Below are positions 33,662-42,053 of a stretch of DNA of 64,000 nucleotides, in pieces (within the stretch, counting starts at the first letter, position 1; every line of letters starts with the position of its first letter). The stretch covers positions 1-64,000 of the forward strand of contig JACSRW010000030.1 of NCBI GenBank assembly GCA_014879565.1, written 5' to 3'. The stretch comes from Chitinophagaceae bacterium. GTDB lineage: Bacteria; Bacteroidota; Bacteroidia; Chitinophagales; Chitinophagaceae. The notes under the pieces are model-generated. The model saw only the letters and a list, made by a program, of their open reading frames with translations. It ran no database searches and was not told the origin of the DNA. The translations under genes and the position numbers were made by a program.

Positions 33662-33805
33662 ATAACGAATAACGAGTAATGAATAATGAGTATGAAAGGA
33701 AAAGTCAATACTGGATCAGTCATTTCACAAAGCAGGCAGACCAACCGTTTAGTCCTGTTTGATCACCACTCATTACTGATTACTCATTACTCATTACTGA
33801 TTACC
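33661..33805. repeat. Inverted word-repeat element between umuD and umuC
   Basis: The left arm AATAACGAATAACGAGTAAT and on (33,661-33,691) and the right arm ACTCATTACTGATTACTCAT and on (33,768-33,805) are inverted copies with 25 of 31 matches. The spacer is 76 bases. It separates two genes that normally touch, so it looks inserted into the operon. Confidence 0.65.
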
Positions 33806-33809
33806 AATT

Positions 33810-35090
33810 ATGAGAGCTATCGTTGACTGTAACAGTTTTTATTGCTCCTGCGAGCGTTTGTTCCGGCCGGATCTGCGGGAAAAACCCGTGGTGGTGCTGA
33901 GTAATAATGACGGCTGTATTGTATCCCGGACCGATGAAGCAAAAAAACTCGGGGTAGGCATGGCGGCACCCTATTACCAGAACCGGGAACTGATTGAAAA
34001 AAATGAAGTGGCGGTTTTCTCCAGCAATTATCATCTCTACGGCGATCTCAGCATGCGGGTGATGGATACCCTGCGGGAACTGGCGGGAGAAGACCGGGTG
34101 GAAGTGTATTCGGTGGATGAAGCCTTTCTTGATCTCAGTACGATACCGGCTGATACCCTGACCGGCATGGCGACCACCCTAAAAGAAACGGTGGAACAAT
34201 GGACCGGCATTGCCGTATCGGTGGGTGTGGGGCCCAGCAAGGTATTATCAAAAGTGGCTAACCGGCTCTCCAAAAAAGATAAAAAAGGTACCCGGGGTGT
34301 ACTGGTGATTCAAAGTCCGGAACAGATCCGCGAAGCGCTGGAACGCACGGCGGTGGATGATCTCTGGGGGGTGGGGCGGCAGTACGCGATGAAACTGCAC
34401 CATCTCGGTATTGACAATGGCTGGCAGCTCCGTAACATGCCTGAAGAATGGGCCCGCAAACATATGGGAGGGGTGGTGGGCGTACGGCTGATACGCGAAC
34501 TGAACGGCATTCCCTGTATCCCGATGAAAGACCCGCTGGAAACAAAAAAAATGATCGCCACCACCCGGATGTTCGGGAAACCCGTATTTGAACTGGCTGA
34601 GATCAGGGAAGCCATAGCTACCTACACGGCGCGGGCCGCGGAGAAACTGCGTCGTCAGTTCAGTGTGGCCGGGACCATCCAGGTATATGTAGTCACCAAC
34701 GATACGCGCAAGGGCCCCTATGAATACAACCCGCAATCCCGCTGGCAGTATACGCACCTGGCCGAGGCGACGGATGATACGGCCACCCTGATCAGAGCAG
34801 CTCTGCCCCTGGCGGAAAAACTGTACCAGCCGGGGCTGAAATACCTGAAAGGCGGCGTAGTGCTGAGCGGACTGGTACCGGCAGATGCTATCCAGTCGAA
34901 CCTGTTTGTGCAGGAACATGTCCGGCAGGACAACCCGCTCCTGAAAGCTGTAGACAATATCAATTTCAGCTACCGCAGTGATGTGGTGAAATATGTTTCC
35001 TCCGGTCTCACCCGTAACTGGAAAATGCGGCAGGAACTGCGCAGCAAACGTTTTACCACCCGCTGGGATGAACTATATGAAATTCACTGA
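33810..35090 (+). CDS. umuC: DNA polymerase V catalytic subunit UmuC (Y family)
   Basis: The 426-residue protein opens MRAIVDCNSFYCSCERLFRP with the first catalytic Asp. VLSNNDGCIVSRTDEAKKLG and VEVYSVDEAFLDLS with the Asp-Glu pair follow, then GIAVSVGVGPSKVLSKVANR. The little-finger and C-terminal region ends FTTRWDELYEIH, as in UmuC proteins of about 420 residues. It copies past DNA lesions as polymerase V with UmuD and RecA. The gene lies 148 bp after umuD and 2 bp before an unknown gene, so all four genes to 36,333 probably form one operon. Confidence 0.94.
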   Translation: MRAIVDCNSFYCSCERLFRPDLREKPVVVLSNNDGCIVSRTDEAKKLGVGMAAPYYQNRELIEKNEVAVFSSNYHLYGDLSMRVMDTLRELAGEDRVEVYSVDEAFLDLSTIPADTLTGMATTLKETVEQWTGIAVSVGVGPSKVLSKVANRLSKKDKKGTRGVLVIQSPEQIREALERTAVDDLWGVGRQYAMKLHHLGIDNGWQLRNMPEEWARKHMGGVVGVRLIRELNGIPCIPMKDPLETKKMIATTRMFGKPVFELAEIREAIATYTARAAEKLRRQFSVAGTIQVYVVTNDTRKGPYEYNPQSRWQYTHLAEATDDTATLIRAALPLAEKLYQPGLKYLKGGVVLSGLVPADAIQSNLFVQEHVRQDNPLLKAVDNINFSYRSDVVKYVSSGLTRNWKMRQELRSKRFTTRWDELYEIH

Positions 35091-35092
35091 TT

Positions 35093-35611
35093 ATGTACAA
35101 CCCCTATACCCGGCTGAGTCCTGAAATACTGGATGCGCTTTTGCAACAGCCACTTTGTTTTGTAAGACAGCATTTCCCCCGGGGAAAAACAGCGGCGCCC
35201 GGAACAATGATTCCGCTGCTGCTCACCCACTACTCTTTCCATGAGACCGATACCGAAAGAGCCGAACGGCATATGCGCCTGCTCTTTAAAGACCCTTACC
35301 GTTTTTACTACGACAGCCGTCTTCCCGCACACCGGGAAAAATTACAACTCGCCGTCCGCCAGCCCGCCGGTTATACGGTTTACATCAACCTTATAGAAAA
35401 AAAATGGAAAGCCTCCGACAGCCTTAAACGCAGGATCAGCCAGTATCTTTCCCGCCAACTGCCCTGGTGGCATTATTCGCCGAAAGACAAACTGCATGTC
35501 ACCCTCCGGGAACGCTACGGGGAGCTCTTTGTGGCGCTGCTGTGGCGGGGTCAGCAAACTGAAGTACTTTTGGAGGACATTGAAAACTTCTCCCCATGTG
35601 CTACGATATGA
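35093..35611 (+). CDS. Protein of unknown function in the umuDC-SRAP operon
   Basis: I do not recognise this 172-residue protein. It is soluble and basic, begins MYNPYTRLSPEILDALLQQP and contains a conserved-looking aromatic part, ISQYLSRQLPWWHYSPKDKL, followed by an alternating-strand end (GELFVALLWRGQQTEVLLED). No signal peptide or membrane helix is visible. Its start is 2 bp after the umuC stop, and its end overlaps the SRAP gene by 16 bp in another frame. The tight packing makes a role in lesion bypass or abasic-site handling plausible, but that is inference. Confidence 0.75.
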   Translation: MYNPYTRLSPEILDALLQQPLCFVRQHFPRGKTAAPGTMIPLLLTHYSFHETDTERAERHMRLLFKDPYRFYYDSRLPAHREKLQLAVRQPAGYTVYINLIEKKWKASDSLKRRISQYLSRQLPWWHYSPKDKLHVTLRERYGELFVALLWRGQQTEVLLEDIENFSPCATI

Positions 35612-36333
35612 GTTTTTTCAGCAATATCAAAAAAGTAAGTGATTACCTCCCCGTTGCTTCCACTGAAAAAATTCATTTTGACCCCACCTATCATAAAGTC
35701 GCGCAGAGTTTTCCGCCCTGGCCGGTAGTGATCAATGATGACGGACTAAAACTCAAACTCTTTGAATGGGGACTGATCGCGGATTATATGAACAGCCCGG
35801 AAAAAATTAAAGAATACCGGAACAGTATGGCCAATGCACGGAGTGAGAAAATTCTCGGCGACAACCGCTCCGTATGGCACCGGTTGCGGAAACAACGCTG
35901 TATTGTATGCAGCACCGGATTTTTTGAACACCGGGATACCGGCGGTAAAAAGAAACTGCCTTATTTTATCCGGGATAAAAAGGATGACCTGTTTTTTTTC
36001 GCCGGTCTGTATAATTATTCCCCTTTACCGGATCCGGAAACGGGTGAACTGACAGGCACATTCTCCATTATAACACGTGCAGCCAATCCGCTCATGGCGA
36101 AAATTCATAATAACGGACCCAATCCGCACCGTATGCCCCTGGTTCTGCCGGCAGATAAAGCCCTGCATTGGCTTCAACCCGGGCTGGAAGACAGGGAAAT
36201 CGCGGAGCTGCTGGCTTATGAATTCCCGGAACAGGAGATGGAAGCCTGGCCTGTGCAAACCATCCGTACCCGTAAAGCGGATGATGTGGCAGTGATTGCC
36301 CCGCTGGATGCAGCTCTTTTCCCCCCGCTCTGA
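35596..36333 (+). CDS. SOS response-associated peptidase (SRAP/HMCES/YedK family)
   Basis: The 245-residue protein starts MCYDMSFFS, so Cys2 becomes N-terminal after Met removal and can form the thiazolidine crosslink with abasic sites. NSMANARSEKILGDN supplies the conserved Asn and Arg, CSTGFFEHRD has the active-site Glu in place of the common GFYEW, and NPHRMPLVLP follows the conserved His region (MAKIHNN). SRAP proteins shield abasic sites in single-stranded DNA. Linkage to umuDC agrees with the family's name. Confidence 0.9.
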   Translation: MCYDMSFFSNIKKVSDYLPVASTEKIHFDPTYHKVAQSFPPWPVVINDDGLKLKLFEWGLIADYMNSPEKIKEYRNSMANARSEKILGDNRSVWHRLRKQRCIVCSTGFFEHRDTGGKKKLPYFIRDKKDDLFFFAGLYNYSPLPDPETGELTGTFSIITRAANPLMAKIHNNGPNPHRMPLVLPADKALHWLQPGLEDREIAELLAYEFPEQEMEAWPVQTIRTRKADDVAVIAPLDAALFPPL

Positions 36334-36354
36334 TTTTTCTATTCATGGCTGTTG

Positions 36355-36362
36355 TACCTTTC
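36355..36362 (+). promoter_or_regulatory. Candidate -7 element TACCTTTC for the sulfatase operon
   Basis: TACCTTTC differs from TAnnTTTG in the last base and lies 14 bases ahead of the sulfatase ATG, giving a very short leader. The upstream -33 region has no clear TTTG. Confidence 0.3.
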
Positions 36363-36376
36363 CGAAAATATAGGCC

Positions 36377-37924
36377 ATGCGATTATTCCTTCCCCTGCTT
36401 GTCCTGTTTTCCCTGGGTGCTGTGGCCCAGCAACCCCCGAATATCATCTATATCATGAGTGATGATCATGATGCCGATGCGATCAGTGCCTATAACAAAA
36501 ACCTAATTTCCACCCCGCATATTGACCGGCTGGCAAAAGAAGGGATGTTGTTCCGGAATAACTTTGTCAGTAATTCTATCTGCGGACCGGTAAGAGCCGT
36601 ATTGCTGACCGGTCAGTTTTCACATAAAAACGGGGTAAAAGATAACCGGACCCGGTTTGACTCCTCCCGTTTGAATCTGCCAAAAGTATTTCAGCAAAAC
36701 GGTTATCAGACCGCGCTTGTCGGAAAATGGCACCTGCACTCCTATCCTACCGGTTTTGATTACTGGAAGATCCTGCCGGGGCAGGGACTCTACTTTCAAC
36801 CCCGGCTGATCTCCATGCAGGGAGATACCAGCACCTATCCCGGGTATGCCACGGATGTGGTGACCGATGAAGCATTGCAATGGCTGGATAAAAGAGACAA
36901 AAACAAACCCTTCGCCCTGCATATTCATCATAAAGCCCCCCACCGCAATTTTTTACCCACACTTAAATACCTGGAAGTTTTTTCTCAAAAAACATTTCCG
37001 GAACCAGCCACCCTCTATACCGATACGACAGGAAAAGGAAGCGCCTGGCAGATCCAGACCATGAGTATCCTGCGCGATCTTCATCTTTGCAGTGACCTCA
37101 AAGTGGATCCGAAATTCCTGGAAGATCTGCCGGAATACAAACCCGCAGCCAGCGAAGTAAATTATTATCATGCAACAATGAACCGGATTCCGGAACCGGA
37201 GCGAAGCCGAATCAAAAAACTGTATGAGCAAAGAGGTTTATTACTGAGAGAAAAACGCCCGGCCGGTAAGGAATTATTGCGGTACAAATATCAATGGTAT
37301 ATGCAGGACTACCTGGCCTGCGTGGCTTCCGTGGATGAAAATGTGGGACGGGTGCTGGATTACCTGGATAAAAACAATCTTACGCAGCATACCCTGGTGA
37401 TGTACACCGGTGACCAGGGGATGTACCTGGGTGAAAACGGCTGGTTCGACAAACGCTGGATTTATGACGTATCCATGCAGGCCCCCTTACTTGTACGCTG
37501 GCCGGGCAAAATCAAGGCAGGCGCTGTCACCCGTCAGCTTACCCAGGATATTGATTACGCCCCCACCCTGCTCGGAGCTGCAGGCATCCCCGCGCCGGAA
37601 TGGATGCAGGGAATCAGCCTGATACCCCTGCTGACAAAAAAGGTAAAATCCCTGGAACGTAAACAACTCTACTATCACTATTATGAATCCTATGCTGATC
37701 ATACCGTACCGGCACATCTTGGTTTACGCGGGGAAAGATATAAACTGGCTTATTTCTACACGCTCGGTTACTGGGAACTGTATGATCTGAAAACAGATCC
37801 GTACGAACAGAAGAATCTTGCAGGATCAGCCAGGCACGAAACAATTTTCCGGCAACTGAAACAAGACCTGCTCCGGCTGCGTAATCAGTATGATGATCAC
37901 AACCCGGCAGGCGAACTGAACTGA
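36377..37924 (+). CDS. Secreted sulfatase
   Basis: The 515-residue protein has a signal peptide (MRLFLPLLVLFSLGAVAQ). Sulfatase core motifs are NIIYIMSDDHDADAIS for the metal-binding Asp pair, NSICGPVRAVLLTGQFSHKN with Cys69 in C-x-P-x-R, and ALVGKWHLHS. VMYTGDQGMYLGENGWFDKR is at the C-terminal metal site. Cys69 must be turned into formylglycine by an anSME or FGE enzyme, not seen here. It should cut sulfate esters from glycans in the periplasm. The next gene starts 2 bp on, which links it to amino-sugar or murein use. Confidence 0.9.
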   Translation: MRLFLPLLVLFSLGAVAQQPPNIIYIMSDDHDADAISAYNKNLISTPHIDRLAKEGMLFRNNFVSNSICGPVRAVLLTGQFSHKNGVKDNRTRFDSSRLNLPKVFQQNGYQTALVGKWHLHSYPTGFDYWKILPGQGLYFQPRLISMQGDTSTYPGYATDVVTDEALQWLDKRDKNKPFALHIHHKAPHRNFLPTLKYLEVFSQKTFPEPATLYTDTTGKGSAWQIQTMSILRDLHLCSDLKVDPKFLEDLPEYKPAASEVNYYHATMNRIPEPERSRIKKLYEQRGLLLREKRPAGKELLRYKYQWYMQDYLACVASVDENVGRVLDYLDKNNLTQHTLVMYTGDQGMYLGENGWFDKRWIYDVSMQAPLLVRWPGKIKAGAVTRQLTQDIDYAPTLLGAAGIPAPEWMQGISLIPLLTKKVKSLERKQLYYHYYESYADHTVPAHLGLRGERYKLAYFYTLGYWELYDLKTDPYEQKNLAGSARHETIFRQLKQDLLRLRNQYDDHNPAGELN

Positions 37925-37926
37925 TC

Positions 37927-39087
37927 ATGGACAGGCTGCAGTTTGGCATTGATACTTTTTTACTTAGGGCTGATGAATACCAAGGATTAAAACTGGGCCT
38001 GCTGACCAATGATGTGGCCCGCACCAGTTACGGTATGCCCGGCCGGCTGGCTTTGCAAAAAATGGGATTTCCGCTGATAAGGCTTTTTTCTCCGGAACAC
38101 GGTTTAGTTGCCACGGGGGCTGACGGCGCCCCGCAGAAGGGTGGCACCGACCGGCTGACCGGTTTACCGGTAATCAGTTTGTATGGAGGAAAGTTCAGGC
38201 CTTCTGCAAATGAACTGGACGACCTGGATGCCGTAATTTTTGATATCCCCGATGCAGGCTGCCGGTTTTATACCTATACCTGGACCCTTAGTTATATGAT
38301 GGAAGCCTGTGCGGAAGCCGGCAAAAAAATCATTGTACTCGACCGGCCCAATCCACTGGGCGGCGACCTGGCCAAAGCGGAAGGTCCGATGCTGGATGAA
38401 GTAAACTGCTCCTCATTTATTGGCCGCTGGAATATTCCCTTACGTCATTGCTGTACCATAGGAGAACTGGCCCTTTACTTCAAAGCTGTACGATTACCGG
38501 AGCTGGAACTGGAAATCGTTGAGATGAAGAATTACACAAGATCGCTAACAGCTATGGACGGGCTCTGGCATTTTATTCCCACTTCTCCCGCCATCCGGGA
38601 TGCAGAGACCGCCCTCTTGTATCCGGGAATGGGTTTGCTGGAGGGAATAAATTTAAATGAAGGCCGCGGCACACCCTTTGATTTTAAAGTTTGCGGAGCC
38701 CCCTGGATCAATGAAATACTCCTGGCGGAGGCTTTTATGTCACTGCAATTACCGGGAATTACCGTTCAGCCCTTACAATATATACCGGACTGGGGATTAT
38801 ATGCAGGGGAAACGGTGCACGGGCTTCGTATGCAGGTGACAGATACCACCCTTTTCCGGCCGGTACGAACAGGACTGGAACTTCTTCGTTTGCTTAAAAG
38901 TTTTTATCCGGCACAATTGCGTGAGCGGTTGTATCCCAGTGCAGCCAATCCGGATGGCAGGAATCACCTTGATAAACTGACAGGGGTAAAAGGGAGTTAT
39001 GCTTTACTGGCAACTGATGAATTAATCAGCCAGACAACCGAAACAGCCAACTGGGCTGACCGCATCGGTCCCTGTCTGCTCTACTGA
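37927..39087 (+). CDS. namZ: DUF1343/NamZ-type exo-beta-N-acetylmuramidase
   Basis: The 386-residue protein has the DUF1343 pattern: QGLKLGLLTNDVARTSYG, LFSPEHGLVATGADGA, DAVIFDIPDAGCRFYTYTWT and IIVLDRPNPLGGDLAKAEGP. ALLYPGMGLLEGINLNEGRG and TPFDFKVCGAPWI follow. NamZ (GH171) frees MurNAc from the non-reducing end of murein fragments. No signal peptide is visible, which suggests cytoplasmic action on imported fragments or a missed start. MurNAc released by it could enter the AmgK/MurU route encoded at 45,527-47,718. Confidence 0.85.
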   Translation: MDRLQFGIDTFLLRADEYQGLKLGLLTNDVARTSYGMPGRLALQKMGFPLIRLFSPEHGLVATGADGAPQKGGTDRLTGLPVISLYGGKFRPSANELDDLDAVIFDIPDAGCRFYTYTWTLSYMMEACAEAGKKIIVLDRPNPLGGDLAKAEGPMLDEVNCSSFIGRWNIPLRHCCTIGELALYFKAVRLPELELEIVEMKNYTRSLTAMDGLWHFIPTSPAIRDAETALLYPGMGLLEGINLNEGRGTPFDFKVCGAPWINEILLAEAFMSLQLPGITVQPLQYIPDWGLYAGETVHGLRMQVTDTTLFRPVRTGLELLRLLKSFYPAQLRERLYPSAANPDGRNHLDKLTGVKGSYALLATDELISQTTETANWADRIGPCLLY

Positions 39088-39890
39088 TATTTTCTCACCA
39101 GGTCTGCGAGAATTTTTCTGTCGGCTTCGGTGAAGGAGCGGGTGGTATCCTGCGGTACAAAATGAATCTTATACGACTGGATCGCATTTTTCTCATTGGA
39201 AAGGGAATAACCGATTATCCGTAATGCCAGCAACGGGTCAAAATTGTCCGGCACCGTAACCGCGGTGGTATCGTACCAGTGACCGAAACCCTGCTGAGCC
39301 AGCCGCTGCCAGGGAAAAAAACGGCTGGGGTCCACCTTCCGACCGGGCGCAACATCCGCGTGACCGATAAAATTTCCGGTGGGTATGGAATAGGCTTTTT
39401 TCAAGCGGTCCAGCAAAGTCAGCAATGCAACCAGCTGTGGTTCGGAAAATGGTTCCGACCCGTTGTTGTCAATTTCAATTCCTATACTGGAAGAGTTGAG
39501 ATCGCTGTTATTCCCCCACTTGCTTACCCCTGCATGGTGAGCCCGGAGCAGATCGTTCAGCATATGATGAACTGTGCCGTCCCGGCAAATCACATAATGA
39601 GAACTGACCGGGTTACGGGTTTGGGTAAAAGTGCGAAGGGTATGATCGCAACTGTTTTGTGCGGTATGATGAATGACAACAAAGTTGGGTTTCCGCAGGG
39701 AGAGATTGGTGGTACCGACCCAGTCAGCATAGTTGAGTCCGGCAGAATCCCTGACGGGATACTCCCGCAATTGTTTTGATAATGCCCTTACCTGTTTTTT
39801 GTAAACCCTGTTCGTATCCGCGTATTTCCCGGTTTTGCAGGAAAAAACGGCAAGGCTTACGATCAGTACCAGGAAAACGAACTTCTTCAT
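39081..39890 (-). CDS. N-acetylmuramoyl-L-alanine amidase lipoprotein (Amidase_2)
   Basis: The 269-residue protein has a lipoprotein signal ending SLAVFSCKTGKYAD. An Amidase_2/PGRP fold follows, with NFVVIHHTAQNSCDHTLRTF (first zinc His pair), SSHYVICRDGTVHHML and LRAHHAGVSKWGN. SSIGIEIDNNG and GHADVAPGRKVDPSRFFPW supply the remaining zinc ligands. It cleaves the MurNAc-L-Ala bond in the periplasm. It converges on namZ, and the two coding ends overlap by 7 bp. Both are murein-degrading, which suggests a shared recycling role. Confidence 0.9.
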   Translation of the reverse strand: MKKFVFLVLIVSLAVFSCKTGKYADTNRVYKKQVRALSKQLREYPVRDSAGLNYADWVGTTNLSLRKPNFVVIHHTAQNSCDHTLRTFTQTRNPVSSHYVICRDGTVHHMLNDLLRAHHAGVSKWGNNSDLNSSSIGIEIDNNGSEPFSEPQLVALLTLLDRLKKAYSIPTGNFIGHADVAPGRKVDPSRFFPWQRLAQQGFGHWYDTTAVTVPDNFDPLLALRIIGYSLSNEKNAIQSYKIHFVPQDTTRSFTEADRKILADLVRKYQ

Positions 39891-39961
39891 GTGTTTGTAT
39901 TTAACAGGAAGTCATAAAGAACTTTAAACTCCTATCTCCTTACTCCTCTCTCCCGACTCCT

Positions 39962-41203
39962 TTACCGGCTGCCGCCCGGTCTTTTCCCATAAAACTTCTT
40001 TTTCGGTTTGCCGCCCCGGTTGTCCCGGTTGCCGCCATGATGATGACGGGTACGCGGATTATAAGCAGGCGCAGGTCCGAGTTCATCAGGGATTTCACCT
40101 TTTTCCACTGTTTTTTCAAGCAGTTGTTCGATCTGGTGAAATTTGTTCTGTTCTTTATCCCCTACCAGTGTATAGGCTGCTCCTTCGGCTTCAGCGCGGG
40201 CGGTACGACCAATACGGTGTACATAATCTTCCCCGTCGCCCGGCACATCATAATTGATCACGAGGTCAATGGTATCAATATCAATGCCGCGGCTGAGAAT
40301 ATCGGTGGCCACCAGCAGAGGGATACGACCGCTGGCAAAAGCGCCCAGTACAGATTCGCGCTGGGCCTGTTCCAGATCACTGTGAATTTCTTCAATATTA
40401 AAGCCCGCCCTTTTCAGTTCCCTGCGTACTTCTTTTACCGTTTGTTTCCGGCTGCAGAATACCAGCGCGTTTTTATAAGGTGTTTCCCGCAGGAGTTTTT
40501 GCAAAAGGGGCATTTTCTGCGGCTCATGCACCACAAAGGCTTTCTGCACAATTTTTTCGGGCGGTTTGGAAATCGCAATATTTACTTCCACGGGGTTATG
40601 GAGCAGGTTGCGCGCCAGTTGCCGGATTTTGGCAGGCATAGTCGCCGAGAAAAGAAGATTTTGTCTTTTTTCCGGGAGCGCTTTTATGATACGGTTGATA
40701 TCATCCTGGAAACCCATATCCAGCATCCGGTCTGCCTCATCCAGAATCAGGAAGCGGAGTTGTTTCATATTCACATAGCCCATATTCAGATGGGCGATCA
40801 TCCGGCCGGGTGTACAAACAATGATATCAGCTCCCATCTGCAGCGCTTTCTTCTCCGCCACAAAGTTCTGCGCATCGCTGCCCCCATAAATAGCGATCGA
40901 ACTGAGATGGGTGAAATAAGAAAGTCCTTCAATATGCTGTGCAATCTGGATGGCCAGTTCACGGGTGGGAACAATGATCAGGGCACCCACCTGCCCATCC
41001 ACATGATGGCTTAACAGATGGTTCATCACGGGCAGAAGAAAAGCAGCGGTTTTACCCGTTCCGGTTTGCGCGGAAGCAATAATATCCCGGCCTTCCATGA
41101 TCGGTGGAATGACCTGTTCCTGGATAGGGGTGGCGGTTTCGTAATTGGAAGCTTCGATGCCTTCCAGCAGGAGCGGACTAAAGTTAAACTCGGTAAAGCG
41201 CAA
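39962..41203 (-). CDS. rhlE: DEAD-box RNA helicase (RhlE-like)
   Basis: The 413-residue protein has the Q motif TATPIQEQVIPPIMEGRD, motif I SAQTGTGKTAAFLLP, motif II LDEADRMLDM, motif III LFSATMPAK and motif VI HRIGRTARAEAEG. A basic Gly/Arg/Lys-rich tail (HHHGGNRDNRGGKPKKKFYG) is typical of RhlE. It remodels structured RNA in ribosome assembly or cold response. The start appears to be TTG, because the conserved MRFTEFNFSP N-terminus falls there and no ATG precedes it. Confidence 0.92.
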   Translation of the reverse strand: MRFTEFNFSPLLLEGIEASNYETATPIQEQVIPPIMEGRDIIASAQTGTGKTAAFLLPVMNHLLSHHVDGQVGALIIVPTRELAIQIAQHIEGLSYFTHLSSIAIYGGSDAQNFVAEKKALQMGADIIVCTPGRMIAHLNMGYVNMKQLRFLILDEADRMLDMGFQDDINRIIKALPEKRQNLLFSATMPAKIRQLARNLLHNPVEVNIAISKPPEKIVQKAFVVHEPQKMPLLQKLLRETPYKNALVFCSRKQTVKEVRRELKRAGFNIEEIHSDLEQAQRESVLGAFASGRIPLLVATDILSRGIDIDTIDLVINYDVPGDGEDYVHRIGRTARAEAEGAAYTLVGDKEQNKFHQIEQLLEKTVEKGEIPDELGPAPAYNPRTRHHHGGNRDNRGGKPKKKFYGKRPGGSR

Positions 41204-41225
41204 AATATTCAGTTTTAGAAAGATG

Positions 41226-41233
41226 CGAAGTTA
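41226..41233 (-). promoter_or_regulatory. Candidate -7 element TAACTTCG for rhlE
   Basis: Minus-strand TAACTTCG is one base off TAnnTTTG and continues with CA, as many Bacteroidota promoters do. It predicts a leader of only about 15 bases. A hairpin (AAGCCC, 41,243-41,248, with GGGCTT, 41,261-41,266, then a T run on the plus strand) lies just upstream. Confidence 0.3.
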
Positions 41234-41369
41234 ACGAAAATGAAGCCCCGCCGGCTTTCCGGGCTTTTTTTAATTAAAATCAGCCCTGCCGCTGCCCCCG
41301 GTCATAGGCACACAGGGCTAACCGGCTGTAGCTTAGAACAAACTGATTCACAATTAAAATCTTTGCAAT

Positions 41370-41960
41370 ATGAAATACAGTCTTTTGATCGCCGCCCTTG
41401 TCTTTACACTATCCGCACAGGGACAGGCCTGGGCAAAACAATATGACCATGTGGATGAATGTGTTTGTGGATTATCACTGGTGGGCAAAGGAGATAAACA
41501 TGGGTTTGTGGACAAGGAAGGAAAACTCGTTATTCCGCTGATATACGATGATGCGCTAACATTTTCTGAAGGGTATGCCGCTGTAAAAAAAGACGGGAAA
41601 TGGGGTTTTATTGACAGCACCGGCAAAATTCTCGTGGAACACCGTTATACGGAAGCCATGTCGTTTCACTATGGACTCGCAGTAGTCAGCACTGGTAATG
41701 AATACGGCTTTATTGACACCAGCGGCAAGGTTGCCATTCCCCTGGCTTATGAAAATGCTTCCCAGTTCTCGGAAGGAGTGGCGGCTGTTAACAAAAACGG
41801 GAAATGGGGTTATATAGATAAAAAAGGAAAAGAAATCATTCCCTTTAAATACAGTTTTGCCGGCACATTTGACGGAGGCGCAGCCCGGGTGATGCTGGCC
41901 GGTAAATGGATCATTATTGACGCGAGCGGCAAGAAGATTGCGGACGGGGACGGGGAGTGA
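41370..41960 (+). CDS. Secreted WG-repeat protein
   Basis: The 196-residue protein has a signal peptide (MKYSLLIAALVFTLSAQGQA). About four to five WG (KWG) repeats follow, seen as KHGFVDKEGKLVIPLIYDDA, KWGFIDSTGKILVEHRY, EYGFIDTSGKVAIPLAYENA, KWGYIDKKGKEIIPFKYSFA and a final KWIIIDASGKK. WG repeats form beta-structured binding domains of unknown ligand. It is smaller than most members. It is divergent from rhlE and followed by GTTGAGGG words. Confidence 0.88.
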   Translation: MKYSLLIAALVFTLSAQGQAWAKQYDHVDECVCGLSLVGKGDKHGFVDKEGKLVIPLIYDDALTFSEGYAAVKKDGKWGFIDSTGKILVEHRYTEAMSFHYGLAVVSTGNEYGFIDTSGKVAIPLAYENASQFSEGVAAVNKNGKWGYIDKKGKEIIPFKYSFAGTFDGGAARVMLAGKWIIIDASGKKIADGDGE

Positions 41961-41968
41961 TAAATATA

Positions 41969-42053
41969 GTTGAGGGGTTGAGAGGTTGAGGGGTTGAGGG
42001 GTTGAGGGGATCCGAACCGGTTGTTCGGCTTCTCTACACCTAAACTCCTCAAC
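41969..42053. repeat. Five tandem GTTGAGGG words, hairpin and inverted CCTCAAC
   Basis: Five 8-bp units fill 41,969-42,008, all GTTGAGGG except one GTTGAGAG. A hairpin CCGAAC-CGGTT-GTTCGG (42,012-42,028) follows, then the inverted word CCTCAAC ending at 42,053, next to the icmF stop. The layout is left words, stem, inverted words. Confidence 0.7.

Noticed and set aside
39891-39961. ACTCCT-type words between the amidase and rhlE
   Set aside because: CTCCTATCTCCTTACTCCT is suggestive, but no inverted arm or fixed period can be shown.
41243-41271. Intrinsic terminator (AAGCCC/GGGCTT then T run) on the plus strand
   Set aside because: The stem is short, and the nearest plus-strand gene ends over 2 kb upstream, so it has no clear transcript to end. 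It lies in the rhlE upstream region.
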